From Gongronella butleri (taxonomy: Eukaryota > Mucoromycota > Mucoromycetes > Mucorales > Cunninghamellaceae): DNA of 64,000 bases. Each line of letters starts with the position of its first letter. The first letter of the stretch is position 1. The stretch lies in contig JAIWZP010000033.1 of the NCBI GenBank assembly GCA_025201375.1, positions 186,001 through 250,000 of the forward strand, given 5' to 3'. Shown here piece by piece: positions 11,806-23,659 of this stretch. Both the position numbers and the translations under genes were made by a program. The notes beneath the pieces were generated by a model. It had not been told where the DNA came from. It made no database searches and was given only the letters and a program-made list of their open reading frames with translations.

Positions 11806-12850
11806 AACCTATCCCCCCTTCATCGCTCTTTTTTTCTCTCGCTCTTGTGCTTGTATCCTAGTTTTTTATTTTTTTTTGCTCGATTTCCCATCCCCCTCGG
11901 TTTCTCTTTCTTTCCTCTTTCCCATTCCCCCTCCCCCTTTGCCAGACCTTGAATAAAAAAGAATGTTCAATGACAAAGGATGCCGTCAAAAAGGTCAAAA
12001 TTCATGCAAAATCACGCTTTCATAAATTTGACATTTGCACGGCTACAACGCGGAATCTCGGGCTTCCTCGGCACATTTCGCGTAGTTTAGGACGCTGCAC
12101 GTGTGGTGAAAATTTGAAGCCACGCACGCGTCGCCTCGTCGAGAAATGACGCGCCGAAAACCGCGCGTCAGGGCCGTCTACGCCTCCATTTTCAAAACAG
12201 GCCCTAGGTGCCAGGAAACGACCACCACGCGATTCGTTGCGCCCCAGTGGAGCCAAAAAATGGAGCCACGGCCTGCACAATGTTGCTGCAACTCAACAAA
12301 GAAAGCCATCAAACTGTAGTTTTCACATTACATCGCACGCTTCAATCACGACGTAAGAAAATGGCCTCAAATGGAACACAGAGGATGATCGCAAGGCGAT
12401 CGACAAACCTGGTTCCTAGTTCAGGGCAGTTCAGGGTATTTGGACTATTGCAATTGATCAAGAAACAAAACAAAAAAAAAGGTTTAGAATGCCATATTCT
12501 CAAAATCCGCCAGACGATCGCCCGAGAAAACTTGCCATCGTTAGAACCCCCTTATCCACTAACCTCTGGTACAAATTCAAGGCCATTCGAAAAGGTTTTC
12601 CACGAGAATATCAACAAAAAAAGTAAAAATCATCATTTTAGTGGTTGACCTCGGCAACAACGCCATTGATTAAAGCGCGGGAGGTCTCAAATGAAAGAGC
12701 AATGTAAAATGAGCTGAAAGTGCTTGCTTTTTCAAGACGACAAAGATGACCTCGCGGCGAGCTATATACTACATGTGCATTTAATCTTTATTACAATGCG
12801 CAATGCAAAATTATTCTAATTGATTGCCCCGAATAAGTAAATATATCCAA
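11806..12850. other. Intergenic, SLA2 3' flank
   Basis: Pyrimidine-rich 3' flank, then AT-rich DNA with no recognisable gene. An open frame at 12208-12648 has low-complexity Lys/Ser composition, no partner exons and no family resemblance. It leads into repeat copy R2. Confidence 0.4.
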
Positions 12851-12859
12851 GGCATTGTA

Positions 12860-13560
12860 TCAATCTTCCATTATTTCGAAGAGGGAGCCATTTAGACAAG
12901 GTGAGTAGAAAATGATCCACAAAAGATCCTATTAATAAAAATATGGCTTTAGCTTGGCAGCCAGGGCAATATAGAGCCCCCCCCCGAAACGCGTCTGAAC
13001 GCGAACTGATCAGCTCGAAAGCGAATGAAGCGCCCTTAGTGCCTGTCTAAAAGCCAATTTGGGTGCCCCACGAGCAGATCAAAATTTAGCCCTGGCCGAG
13101 GTCCAAAACCAAAATTGAAAATTCAGGTCTCCAGAATCGTGCCAAACTCACACATAAGAAAGCGTGCGTGGAGAAACGACGGAAAATGCCCCAAAAGCAA
13201 ACGATCGATCTACTCGTTGACGAAAAACGGGTGATTTTCGATAAAACGTCAAGCGCGAATTGCACAAAGAAAACGCGCTCATATGTCTACACTGACGCGT
13301 TCATTAGCATGAGACACGCCAAGTGCATGGATTTGACTTAAGAACAGCCGCGTGTAACTTGACGTCTGACGCGGTTTAGCACGCATCGAAAATTACCTAT
13401 GAGTTTCAAGCCGTGTCAAAAGTTCCGATTTTCAAACGTGGTCATTGTGCACGATCAAGTGGTCGCAGCGCCGCGTGGGTGGGCTCGTTTGAACGAGAGG
13501 AGAGAGAGCTGCATACGTATCCTATGAGTCGATGTCCTAGCAAGTTGTCATTTCGTCGAA
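12860..13560 (+). repeat. Decayed coding-like repeat, copy R2
   Basis: Plus-strand copy of the R family. From about 13130 it reads LQNRAKLTHKK, then DLLVDEKRVIFDKTSSANC and TRSYVYTDAFISMRHAKCMDL. These line up with R1 (LLDDEQWLIFDETSAANC) and R4 (LVDEQFVIFD). It shares the DNA block TGCCCCACGAGCA at about 13063 with R1. Stops and frame changes follow, so it is not a live gene. Ends are approximate. Confidence 0.6.
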
Positions 13561-13564
13561 AAGT

Positions 13565-14261
13565 AACCAAAATACGACAAAAAGACGCAAATTGCGAATT
13601 TCTCAGCGAACGCCTTTTTGGCACCGGTATTTGTGGCATCCGCGCGACGCGACCAGAGCCGTAATCTATCTACAATAAGAGCGATCATGCGGTTGACTCA
13701 AGTATGGCTAGATGAAAAAGAATAAACGTGCGAAAACACAATAATTCAAGATTGCTGGCGAAACGAGGATTCAATCACTGTCAAACTTGGACCATTAAGC
13801 GTGCGAGAGCACTATTGCTGACCACCCTGCGGCGCGAGCCCTTCAAAAACGAGGCAAAGCGGCTGATTTTCTTGTCTTTGAGAGCGTCAGATTGCCTAGC
13901 TTATTCGTCCGCGGCTCGATCGGGTGCCAGCTGTCAGGCAAAGGCCATGCATAGTACCAGACTTGGCGCTGGAGCTTTTTAAAACTGACAAAGCGTGAAT
14001 TGACCCTCATTTTTCGTCATGATACCCCTTTTTGCTCGCTGTTGCTGTGTGACCTACAGTATTACAATTACACAAAAAATGCGTCTGCCCCTTTCCCTGC
14101 GCAATCATTGCCTGGAAGCGCTTCACACACGTCGTGAATGGGGCAAATTCCGCACCCCATTGGCGACATCATGCCAACGAGAAAACGAAAAAAAGACAGG
14201 TGGAATGAGGTTTTTGTTTTTAATTCGATGCAAGGGGGTGGCTTTTTGATGGATCCAAAAT
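13565..14261. other. Intergenic between R2 and eS17
   Basis: No supported gene. Short open frames at 13728-13982 and 14019-14249 have no motif and no exon partners. The last 100 bp form the 3' flank of the eS17 gene. Confidence 0.35.
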
Positions 14262-14987
14262 TTAAGCATCGACCTTGCGAGGGCGACGGTGGCGGGCGTC
14301 GGCGTTGGCGGCCACGGGGTTGGTGACCTGGACGCCGGGCAAGTTCTCAAAGTTGAGGGCCTTGAGCAGATCCTTGGTGTCGGGGTCGATCTCGATGGCA
14401 GAGGTATCCAAGGCAGAGAACTCGGGGACATAGTTGTCACGGCGCTCACGCTCTTCTTCTTGCAACTTGAAGGAGATGCCACGGACGGGACCACGCGAGA
14501 TACGGCGCATCAAGTGGGTGGTGAAACCAGCAATCTGGTTGCGGAGGCGCTTGGACGAGATGATCGCAACCTCATGGGCGATCTTCTTGTTGGTCTGGAA
14601 GTCGGTGCCGAGACGGGGGTAGCTGCAAAAGAACAAAAAAACGAGGGGTCAGACGCCTTTTTTCTTTTGGACGCCCATTTGCGCTCGCAAAGAAAGCCTT
14701 ACTATTTCTCAATCAAGACACGGGAGGCCTTCTTGACAGTCTTGGTTCTAACGCGACCCTGTGAAACGAGAAGGGAGGGAGGGAAAAAAGAAAAAGACGT
14801 GTGAGCCATCCTATCTCATGCGAATCCATCCATCTTAAACAGGCCACGCCATCCATCCATCCATCCATCGCATCCATCAACAGTGTCAATGCATCCATTC
14901 AAAGACAATTGACCGTTGTGCGCGAATTTTTGAAATAGGACGGCGCACTGTTCGCTATACACCATGTTGACAGGGGAGACGTACCAT
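14262..14987 (-). CDS. RPS17: 40S ribosomal protein eS17
   Basis: Three exons (14987-14985, 14758-14703, 14622-14262) give 139 residues, close to the 135-136 of other fungi. The protein starts [25 protein letters not shown] and continues [30 protein letters not shown] sequence with THLMRRI, then [25 protein letters not shown], all hallmarks of eS17 in the 40S head. Exon 1 is the start codon alone. An intron directly after ATG is common in ribosomal protein genes. The 226 bp first intron contains a short CATC repeat near 14850-14880. A Lys/Arg-rich tail ends the protein. Confidence 0.96.
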
Positions 14988-15329
14988 ATTGGAAGTTAAG
15001 TAAAAGAGGAAGAAGAAACAAAAAACAGCGGGGGGCGGAAACCACTTCCCTTTTCTGGCCCAGCCCAAAAATCGGCCTGCCGCCGGCCACCCGCCAAAAA
15101 AAAAAAAAAAAAAGCCTCTGGGCGGCCCGTTATTGCGCTTTTATTGGCCCAATTGGTCCCCCCCGCCCAATTCATGCTTGCCTGGATAAAAAAGGCACGC
15201 TTTGTGCATGATCCAATTCCACCAAAATTTGCCAAAGAAGGGACAACCAAGAGAACACATGATCCACACGTTTTTTAATCTTCAGAATCTACAAATCTAT
15301 CTAAAGCCAATACAAATTCTATCTTTTTT
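14988..15329. other. eS17 upstream region and HAD gene 3' flank
   Basis: 342 bp between the eS17 start and the stop of the HAD gene, both on the minus strand. It contains a CCGCCC/GGCGGG-rich part and an A-run at 15096-15113. This is the likely eS17 promoter. No further gene seen. Confidence 0.4.
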
Positions 15330-16490
15330 CTAATTGGGAAGCTGTTGCTTTTGCGCCAGGATCTGCTCCAAGATTTGCGCCACGCCATGGTTGACGTTGG
15401 TGTCGGTAAGGCGGTCTAATGGTAATCAAATCAGTAAAAACAACCAAAAAGATAAAAAAAGACATACCTGCGACCTTTTTCACTTGATCCTCAGCATTGC
15501 CCATGGCAACGCCAATGCCTGTAAAAAAAAAAAAGAGGGGGTCAAACCATTCGTCTTTTTTTTTTTTTTTTTTTTTGGTGGATTTTACCAGCAAATTGCA
15601 GCATTTGGATGTCATTGGGCATGTCGCCAAAAGCAATGACGTTGCTTGGCGCGATGTTTGCATCAGCGCAGATCTGTGCGAGTGTGGTGCCCTTGGAGAC
15701 ACCGGTGGCGGAGATCTCAATGAAAAAGGGGTTCGAGTACGTGAGGTGCAAGGCTTGTTGCCAGCTCGGGTCGGCAAAGACGCTGGATGCGAGGTGGTGG
15801 TGCAGCGTTTGGGCGTCCCATTCGGTGTGCAGGATGACCATCTTCTCGACGGGCGCGTGGATGAACTCATCAAGCGATTCCACGTTGTCGTACGGGTGAT
15901 TCATGTTGTGCGGGCCGCGGAATTGCGCATAGCCCTGCTCGCACCGGAAACGCATCCCGCTTTCGACGCCAATGCATGCCTTGTTGCCCAGGGCTTCCTT
16001 GACCTTGGTCACAATGCTCAGCACGTGCTCGGGCGCAATGGCAAAACTCTTTTGGATCGCCTTTTGCTTGTGATCCAGCACAATTGCTCCATTACAGCAC
16101 AAAGCAATGGGGCGCTGCAAATCAACCAGGTCAAGCACGGGCAGCATCGCTCGGGGAGGGCCTAACGATAACATAAAAAAAAAGTCAATACATTTAGTTT
16201 CTCTTATTTTCCGCTTTTCCACATTTTTTCTTCTTTTTTTACGGCCAGAGGCAAGAACAATTTGCACGCCAAGGCGCTCAAGGGCTTGCAAAACCTGAAT
16301 GCTGCGCTGCGAAAGAGCAGCCCTGGCCAAAAATAAAAATAAAAAGGTTAGCAAGGGGGGCGAAATTGGTCACTTGACAGCCGTTTTATAATACTAACTC
16401 GTTGTATTCACCTGACACCAAGGTGCCGTCGAGGTCTGAGGCGACCAAGGTGATATTGGTCAGGTCGAGTGTGTCCTTGTCGATGGCCAT
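15330..16490 (-). CDS. HAD-superfamily hydrolase, Cof type
   Basis: Five exons (16490-16399, 16322-16243, 16161-15589, 15518-15468, 15415-15330) join in frame to 293 residues. The HAD catalytic motifs are clear: motif I DLDGTLVSG (nucleophile Asp, about residue 21), motif II VLASGR, and motif IV FGDMPNDIQML. The long cap between motifs II and IV, and the tail GIGVAMGNAEDQVKKVA, are typical of Cof-type (type IIB cap) phosphatases, which act on small phosphorylated metabolites. The substrate cannot be read from sequence. The first intron uses the donor GTTAGT; using the earlier GTGAAT would break the frame. Confidence 0.88.
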
Positions 16491-16783
16491 GGGCGGGAAA
16501 AACTTGGAATTGGAAAAGAAAAAAAAAAGTTGAATGCGGAGACAATGGGCAAATGAGGGGAGAAAGGGGCGGGTTTCGGCTGCGGAGGCACAAAACAGGT
16601 CAAAAATAGGCAAAACGGGAACAAAAAAAGCATTGGTTTCACGTCTTGGTTTGTTTTTCCACGCGGCTTTCTCTCGTTTCCCCCCCCCTTTTTACTCTCC
16701 TTTTGTTACGTGTTCGTTTTTGCTCATTCCACGTCGTCGTTTTTTTTTCGTTTCTTATTTTTTATTGTCTATTTGCATATTTC

Positions 16784-19700
16784 ATGGCTGAAGAAAAGAG
16801 ACGAAGTCGCGCGTGGAGCCACTCAAAGAGCCCCGTGGTGTCTCCGCGCCTATTACCTGTGGGAAATAGCAGCGGTAACAACAAATTGAAGCCTGTGCCG
16901 TCCGACCTTCTTCCGGACGTGCACACGCTTGCACCGAGCCCTGGCTTGCCCACGGAGCTGGCGTCGCACGACGTTACAGCTGTGCGCGACTCGGTGACGC
17001 GCGCCGAGGCCAAACCCGTCGCACACCCGCTGCCACACGTCGTCGGCACATATAGCCACACGCAGCGCACGCCCGACTGGTATCGCGTCGGCTACCACGC
17101 CATGCTCGCGTCGAAAAATGCATCGCAACAAGGCGTTAGCTACCTTGATCACGTCCTGCCAAATGCCGTCTATGGCGAATGGTACCACAATGTCGTCGCC
17201 CTCGTCCTCACCGCCGTCGCAAGTTGGTTGCTAGCCAAATGCGGCGCAAGCATTGGCACGCTCCTCGTCGCCTGCTTTTGCTTGGGTAAAAAAAAAAAAA
17301 ATGAGAGAAAAAAGAAAGAAAAAACCCGAAAAAATACTCAAAAAATTGGCTCAATTCGTCTTTTTTTTTTTTTTTTTTGGTTCATGACAGCGACGTACTA
17401 CCAGACGAGTATGCGCCGCTTTCGCACAAATGCACGCGACGAAATCCAGCGCGAGCTTGCCAAGATCCGCCTCGAGTCCGACGAGGAGCCTGTCGAATGG
17501 ATCAACAGCTTTTTACAGAAATTCTGGCTCATTTTCGAACCTGTGCTCAGCGCGCTTGTTGTCGAGAACCTCGACACCGTCATCAATGCATACCTGCCTA
17601 GCTACGTCGATTCCGTCAAACTCACGACATTCACCCTTGGCACAAAGCCATTCCGCGTCGAAAGCGTCAAAACGTACCAAAACACCGATCCTGATACCGT
17701 GGTAAAGAATCATGTTTTGTAAAAAAATTATGCTTCAATCAACGTGTGTCTCACCATGGCTTTTTTTTGGGGGGCGGTTTGAAAGTGCATGGACTGGAAG
17801 GTGTCCTTCACGCCGAGCGATTTGACGGATGTCACTGTCCAAGAGTCACAACTCAAGGTCAATCCACGCATCACGATCCTCGTACGCTTTGGCAAGGGAT
17901 CCATTGGCACGGGGGTGCCGTGTCTGGTCGAAGACATGCAATTCCAGGGCCATATGCGCGTCAAAATCAAATTTATCGCTCGATTCCCCTTTGCCAAGCT
18001 TGTCGACGTCTGCTTTTTGGAAAAGCCAAACTTTGATTATATCCTCAAGCCTCTCGGCTCCGACAATTTCGGATTCGATGTCAATTATGTGAGCAACAAA
18101 TGCCCCCCCCCATTGGCACCAAAAAGACGCGCTTTCCTCATTTTTTTTTTTTTTTTTTTACAGATTCCTGGTCTTTATAGTTTTATTCGCGAGCAGGTGC
18201 ACGCGATCCTCGGCCCCATGCTGTATTCCCCCAACACGTTCACTCTTGATTTGGAAAAGCTGATGGCAGGCGAATTGGATATGAGTAATAAGAAGAAAAA
18301 AAAAACTTGGTGCGACGCGTCTCATCTTTCTTTTTTTTTTTCTTTTTTCCTTGCAGCGCAAGCCAATGGCGTTCTGGCCGTCACCATTTACAATTGCTCG
18401 TCGATCCGCAACATGGACCAGCTTTTCCAGACGTCGCCGAACCCGTATGTGCGCTTTTACCTGGACCATGGCCAGGAGCTTGGGCGCACGTCGATCAAGG
18501 AACAGACCAAGCAACCCAGCTGGAACGAAACACGCTTCCTGCTGCTCAACAACCTGTCTGCACAGCTGTGCATGGAATTGCGCACGCACAATCCTGGCGG
18601 CAAGGACCGTCGCCTTGGCACTGCACAATTCGACCTGCGCCACCTCGACGATGAGAATCACCGCGAGGAAGAAGGATTGTAAGGGCCACTCTTTTTTTTT
18701 TTTTTTTTTTTTTGTCCACTGGGCACTCATCAATTCTCGTGAATGTTCATAGGGACCTCATGCTGCTGAGGAATGGCAAGGTCATCAGCGATTTGCGCCT
18801 CGACATTCGTTATTTGCCCGTGTCCAAACCCATCAAGCGCCTCGATGGCACCACCGAGCCTGCCATTGAATCGAGTAAGATCCCCCTAAAAAAAGAGCAT
18901 AAAAAACACAAAAGTGAAAAAAAGGGGGTGGGGCAAAATTGTCTCATTTTTTTTTCAATTAGACAGCGGCATTCTGCGTGTGTCTGTGCTTGCGTGCCGC
19001 GACCTGAAGCTTCCCGGGCGGCCATCGACACATGTGCGCGTGATTGTCAATGGCAGTGAAAAGTTCAAGACGGCGGTGGTCAAGCGGTCGTTGTCGCCTT
19101 CGTTTGCGCACACGGACGAGCTTGTGATTCTGGACAAGACGGACGTGTTTATGCGCATTGAATTGTGGCACAATGACAAGGAATTGAGGCTTACCGGGTC
19201 GTGCACGGCGCCATTGACGGAGATGATGCGTTTGCAGGAGGCACAGGCCGGATGGTGGCCATTGGCGACCACAGGCAGCAACAACAATAGCAATGGCGAT
19301 GTGGGCAGCATCCATTTGCATTTTGAATGGAAGCCGGTGCTGATGGCGGGGCTCGCGGACCGTGTGGGCCGCCATGGATTCAATGAGCCGCCCATTGGCG
19401 CAATCCGCTTCACGTTTTGGCAGGCAAAGGATCTGCGAAATGTCGAGGCCGTCACCAATGGCAAATCTGACCCATACGTGCGTGTTCTTTCGGGCCACCA
19501 GGTCCGCGGCCGCACCACCGTCATCGACAATGACCTTAACCCCGAATGGGGCGAGACGCTCTACATCCCCGTCCATAGCACCAAAGAAAATCTCGTCCTC
19601 GAGGTCATGGACTGGAACGCACGCTCACCAGACAAGTCCCTCGGCATCACCACCGTCACAATGGCTGACCTCGTCCGCCAGCGCGTCGGAGACCAAAGTG

Positions 19701-20530
19701 TCGATCCAGACAGGTGGTATGAAGCAGCCCACGGACCTGTCAACAAGTAAGAAACAAAAAAAAAAAAAAAAAAACGAAAACGCGAAAAAAAAGAGGCATT
19801 GGGCGTCACTCTTTCCTTTTTATTCACTCTTTGGTGTTTTTCCCTTTTTCCCTTTTTTTCAAAAGATGGGCGCAATTGCGATCAATGGATCGCCGTGTTG
19901 CCAAGGGTGAATTGTTTTTCCGCATGGAATTCCTGCCTGTGGTGGCGCTGCCGCGCACATTGAAGCCATTCCAGTGCGATTTGCATAATCACCCTGTGCG
20001 GTACACGCCGGACAATCTTGTGGACACATTGAGCTACTCATCGGGCGTGCTGCGCATCAAGATTCACGAGGTGCAGCTGCCAACGTTTGCCTATGCTTAC
20101 TGCCAGGTGGCCATCGACTCGCTGCTGCCTCAATTCAAGACAAGCAAGCTGCGCGGCCAGAATCTCGCGTTTGATGAGATAGGCACCGTGTTTGTCAAGG
20201 AGCTCGACTTTTCGCGCGTCGCCATCGAGATTAAGCCCATATCGCTCGACGAAAAGGACGAGCGCCGCATTGCCCAATGGGTGTCGTCAGCGTCGTCCAT
20301 TGTCCACCACGTGCAAAAGTGGCGCCGCGACCATCCAGACGACAAGGATGCATGGGATGCCGAAGGCACGTGGTTCGATCTCATGGGCACTGCACAGGGA
20401 CAAGGCGCCATCCGCCTCAGCTTTGATTATATACCATGCAGCAGCTTCCAGCTCAACCCCGACGAGAGCCTCGACAGTAAGAAATCCAAGAGACAGGGAG
20501 CCAATTTCATGCAATTTGAACTGAACATCG

Positions 20531-20565
<35 letters not shown>

Positions 20566-21745
20566 TCAAGGCACTCTGTCGTGCACGCTGCTAAAGGCCA
20601 CGAATCTGATGCCTGCGGACAAGAATGGACTGAGTGATCCCTATGTTATTTTCACCGTCAATGGCGAGCGATGCCATAAGAGCGCTGTTATCCGCAAAAC
20701 ACTCAATCCCGAATGGAAAAATGAGACGTTTTCCGTGTCCATTGTATGCTGAAAAAGAACAGGGAGCGTGAGTTCGTGATGCTCATTATTTTATTTTAAT
20801 AGGCATCTCGCGTCACTGCCAGCATCCGCATTGAGGTGTTTGATTGGAATCATGTAAAGGGCCATTATCCCATTGGCTCGGGTGGCATCACGCTCCGTGG
20901 CGACAATGTCGAGAGCTTCTCTGTCAAGGACATGGAGATTCCCCTCGATGGCGTTTCCGGCGTGTCTGGCAGCGTGTTTGTGCGCTTTTTGTGGCACCCG
21001 CGCCTGTTGGCCAACAAAAAGACATACACGTCCGCGGCGCTCGGCGACTCGCAGGCGTATGCAGGCCCGGCGCAGCACCTGGAGCCCGCGTCACGTCTGT
21101 CTATCGACAGCACATCGCGCCTGTCTGTCGACAGCAGGTCCAGCAGCCCAAACTTGCCTGAAGACACAATGAGCGATGACCAAAACGCATTGTCGCGTAC
21201 AACGTCGCGCGGCAGCATGCCAGCGCCCGAGTCCGTGCTCAGCCTCGACCAGGCGGCCATGTTGATCAGCGATACCTCCGGCGGACACGGCATTGTCACC
21301 GTCAAAATCGTCGAGGCGCGCGGTCTACGCGGTGTCGACAGCTCAGGCACAAGCGACCCCTTTGTGCGCGTCCGCGTGGGCTCCAATGAAGTCTATAAGA
21401 CACGTGTCGTCAAGAAAAACTTGCGTCCGGAATGGTAGGACACGAAGAAAAGCAAAAAAAAAAAAAAAAAAAAAAAAAGGCACGTCGATTGATTTTTTTT
21501 TTACGCGCAGGAATGAGACATTCACACAAGCCATTGCCCCATCGCCCACGCTCTTTGACTTCAAGGTCAAGGATCACAACAAGCTGCATCGTGCTGTCGA
21601 TCTCGGTGAGACGCGCTTCAACATTTGGGATCTTGTCCAACCCAATTTCAGCTTTGATCAATGGATCCCCCTGTACCCCACCGGCTCAGGGGAAATTCAC
21701 CTGCGCATTGACTATGAACCAGCACCTGAGCATCCAGACATGTAG
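16784..21745 (+). CDS. TCB: Tricalbin / extended-synaptotagmin-like ER-plasma membrane tether
   Basis: Eleven exons (16784-17285, 17391-17701, 17786-18088, 18164-18284, 18357-18678, 18753-18874, 18963-19746, 19866-20476, 20565-20743, 20803-21434, 21511-21745) give 1373 residues. A hydrophobic hairpin lies at about residues 136-171. The SMP lipid-transfer domain follows (EPVEWINSFLQKFWLIFEP, then NYIPGLYSFIREQV). About six C2 domains come next. Those with SDPYVRV, SDPYVIF and SDPFVRV keep Asp typical of calcium-binding loops, while others look degenerate. Tricalbins hold cortical ER to the plasma membrane and move lipids. The linker before the last C2 has a repeated SRLSIDS/SRLSVDS Ser-rich motif, a possible phosphorylation region (inference). 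Length fits the family (about 1200-1500). Confidence 0.93.
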
Positions 21746-21860
21746 TTTTATTTATTTCTCGAGCAATTAAACCCATTAAACAGATGATATATCATTTTGA
21801 GTCCGAAAATGCAATAATGAATACACAACGAAAATATCAACACATATCACAGATTCATTA
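21746..21860. other. Tricalbin 3' flank
   Basis: AT-rich 3' region leading directly into the tandem array. Confidence 0.4.
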
Positions 21861-22620
21861 TTGAGGGTGTCACGCATGTCGATACCGGTAGTAGGTTGCG
21901 CACTTGACGCGTACTACGTCACTAAAATAGAGAAATCTTGCCCCCTTCTCGCCGAGCGCGTCCTCCAGATCTTGTTCATCGGTCTCTGTATTTGTACTAG
22001 AGAATGACGAACACAATACTCCAACCACATCAAGTTTTTTCACTGATCGGCTTACTCAGTCTTGAGGGAATGCACTTTGCATGAATTCAGGGCTAAATTG
22101 ACCCTGTATACGCTAACTCGCTGAGATCTCAATGATACTGTATCTCTCCAAACTACAGTACAAACACTTTTACCGCCTTTGGCTGCTGATTCATTTGAGG
22201 TGACTCGCGCATCGATACCTTGCGCCCTTGTCGCGTGCGGTACAAAAATGGAAAAGTCCTTACCCCTTTTTGCCGGGGGCGTCCTCCGGATCTTCATTGT
22301 CCGGTCCTACAGTAAATTTGAGCTGGAAGAAGATGACGAACACAAAACGCCAACCATGTCAAGTTTTTTCAAAGATCAGATCACCCAGTACTAAGGAATT
22401 GCATTTTGTGTAAAATCAGGGCCAAACCAGGATCAAAACGAACCCTAAAGGCTAACTCGCCGAGAACTCGACGCGATGTCCCCAAACTACAATCGCTTTC
22501 ACCGCGTTTGCCATCCAGCTGATTTATTTGAGGTGACTCACGCATCGGCGCTCTCAGCCATTGCCGCCGTTCTACAAGACCAAATGGTGATGATTTTGCC
22601 CCTTTTATTTACACGTACGG
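21861..22620 (+). repeat. Tandem array of about 333 bp units
   Basis: The phrase TTGAGG...GACTC/GTGTC...CGCATCG recurs at 21861, 22195 and 22528, so the period is 333-334 bp. Units also share GAATGACGAACACAA/GATGACGAACACAA, TCAAGTTTTTTCA and GCTAACTCGC. The units have diverged considerably. The third is cut off after about 90 bp where MITE A begins. Function unknown. Confidence 0.6.
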
Positions 22621-22622
22621 TA

Positions 22623-23628
22623 CAGTGCCCGGACAAAAAAAAGTTTCGCTGTGCATAATTCTCTGCAGTGCAAGGTATCAATTAATCGCGTTAATCTCTG
22701 CTGTATTGATCAATAATGGCTCCGGTGATATGAAATTTTGCAGGAACAATGATTTAAAAGTAAAAAAACAATTCTAAAATTATGAAATGGCTATGCCAAG
22801 CCGGTATTGAAATAGATCAAAAAAGGGATACCTGACGCGTCACGCGACGCGACGCGTGCCTACGCGTATACAATGGCCTGTGGAGATGAATTGACGTTAT
22901 GAACACCATCTCCAATTTTTTTTGCAACGAGTGCAATGGTGCCTGATTGTATTTTAAGAATCAATTCCATGTTACTTGCATTGCATCGGTGCTGTGATCG
23001 AATAATGTAAAATCATCATGTGACACGCGTCACGCGTCAGTTGCATCTGGAATAACAATTGCCATCTCTGTTATCTAATTTTAATCCTTAGTTGGCTTAA
23101 AACCATTGTACTTATTTAATTTAAAGAACTAGAATAGACTGTTATCGATTGGTTGACCAGTAGGAGCACTACGACCATGTTACGAAGGAAATCGCGACTT
23201 TTGGCGCGTCTGACGCGTGACGCGTGTCACATGATGATTTTACATTATTCGATCACAGCACCGATGCAATGCATGTAACATGGAATTGATTCTTAAAATA
23301 CAATCAGGCACCATTGCACTCGTTGCAAAAAAAAATTGGAGATGGTGTTCATAACGCCAATTCATCTCCACAGGCCATTGTATACGCGTAGGCACGCGTC
23401 GCGTCGCGTGACGCGTCAGGTATCCCTTTTTTGATCTATTTCAATACCGGCTTGGCATAGCCATTTCATAATTTTAGAATTGTTTTTTTACTTTTAAATC
23501 ATTGTTCCTGCAAAATTTCATATCACTGGAGCCATTATTGATCAATACAGCAGAGATTAACGCGATTAATTGATACCTTGCACTGCAGAGAATCATGCAC
23601 AGCGAAACTTTTTTTTGTCCGGGCACTG
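22623..23628. mobile_element. MITE A: 1006 bp palindromic TA-inserting element
   Basis: Ends are CAGTGCCCGGAC and its inverse, flanked by TA on both sides, as in the Tc1/mariner superfamily. The arms (22623-23040 and 23210-23628, about 418 bp each) are near-perfect inverted repeats around a unique loop of about 169 bp. No transposase is encoded, so it is non-autonomous. The arms carry clustered ACGCGT/GCGACGCGACGC sequence. A few fixed arm differences (for example GTGCATAATT left against GTGCATGATT right) allow the two arms to be told apart. MITE B at 50411-51416 is the same element in opposite orientation. Confidence 0.88.
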
Positions 23629-23659
23629 TACTGTACAGTATAAAACCGGCGCTTCATTA

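Noticed and set aside
22623..23628. Palindrome interpreted as a replication origin, centromere element or CRISPR-like array
   Set aside because: TA flanks, defined CAGTG ends and a second copy with the same ends show a transposable element. No CRISPR arrays are expected or seen in this eukaryotic DNA.
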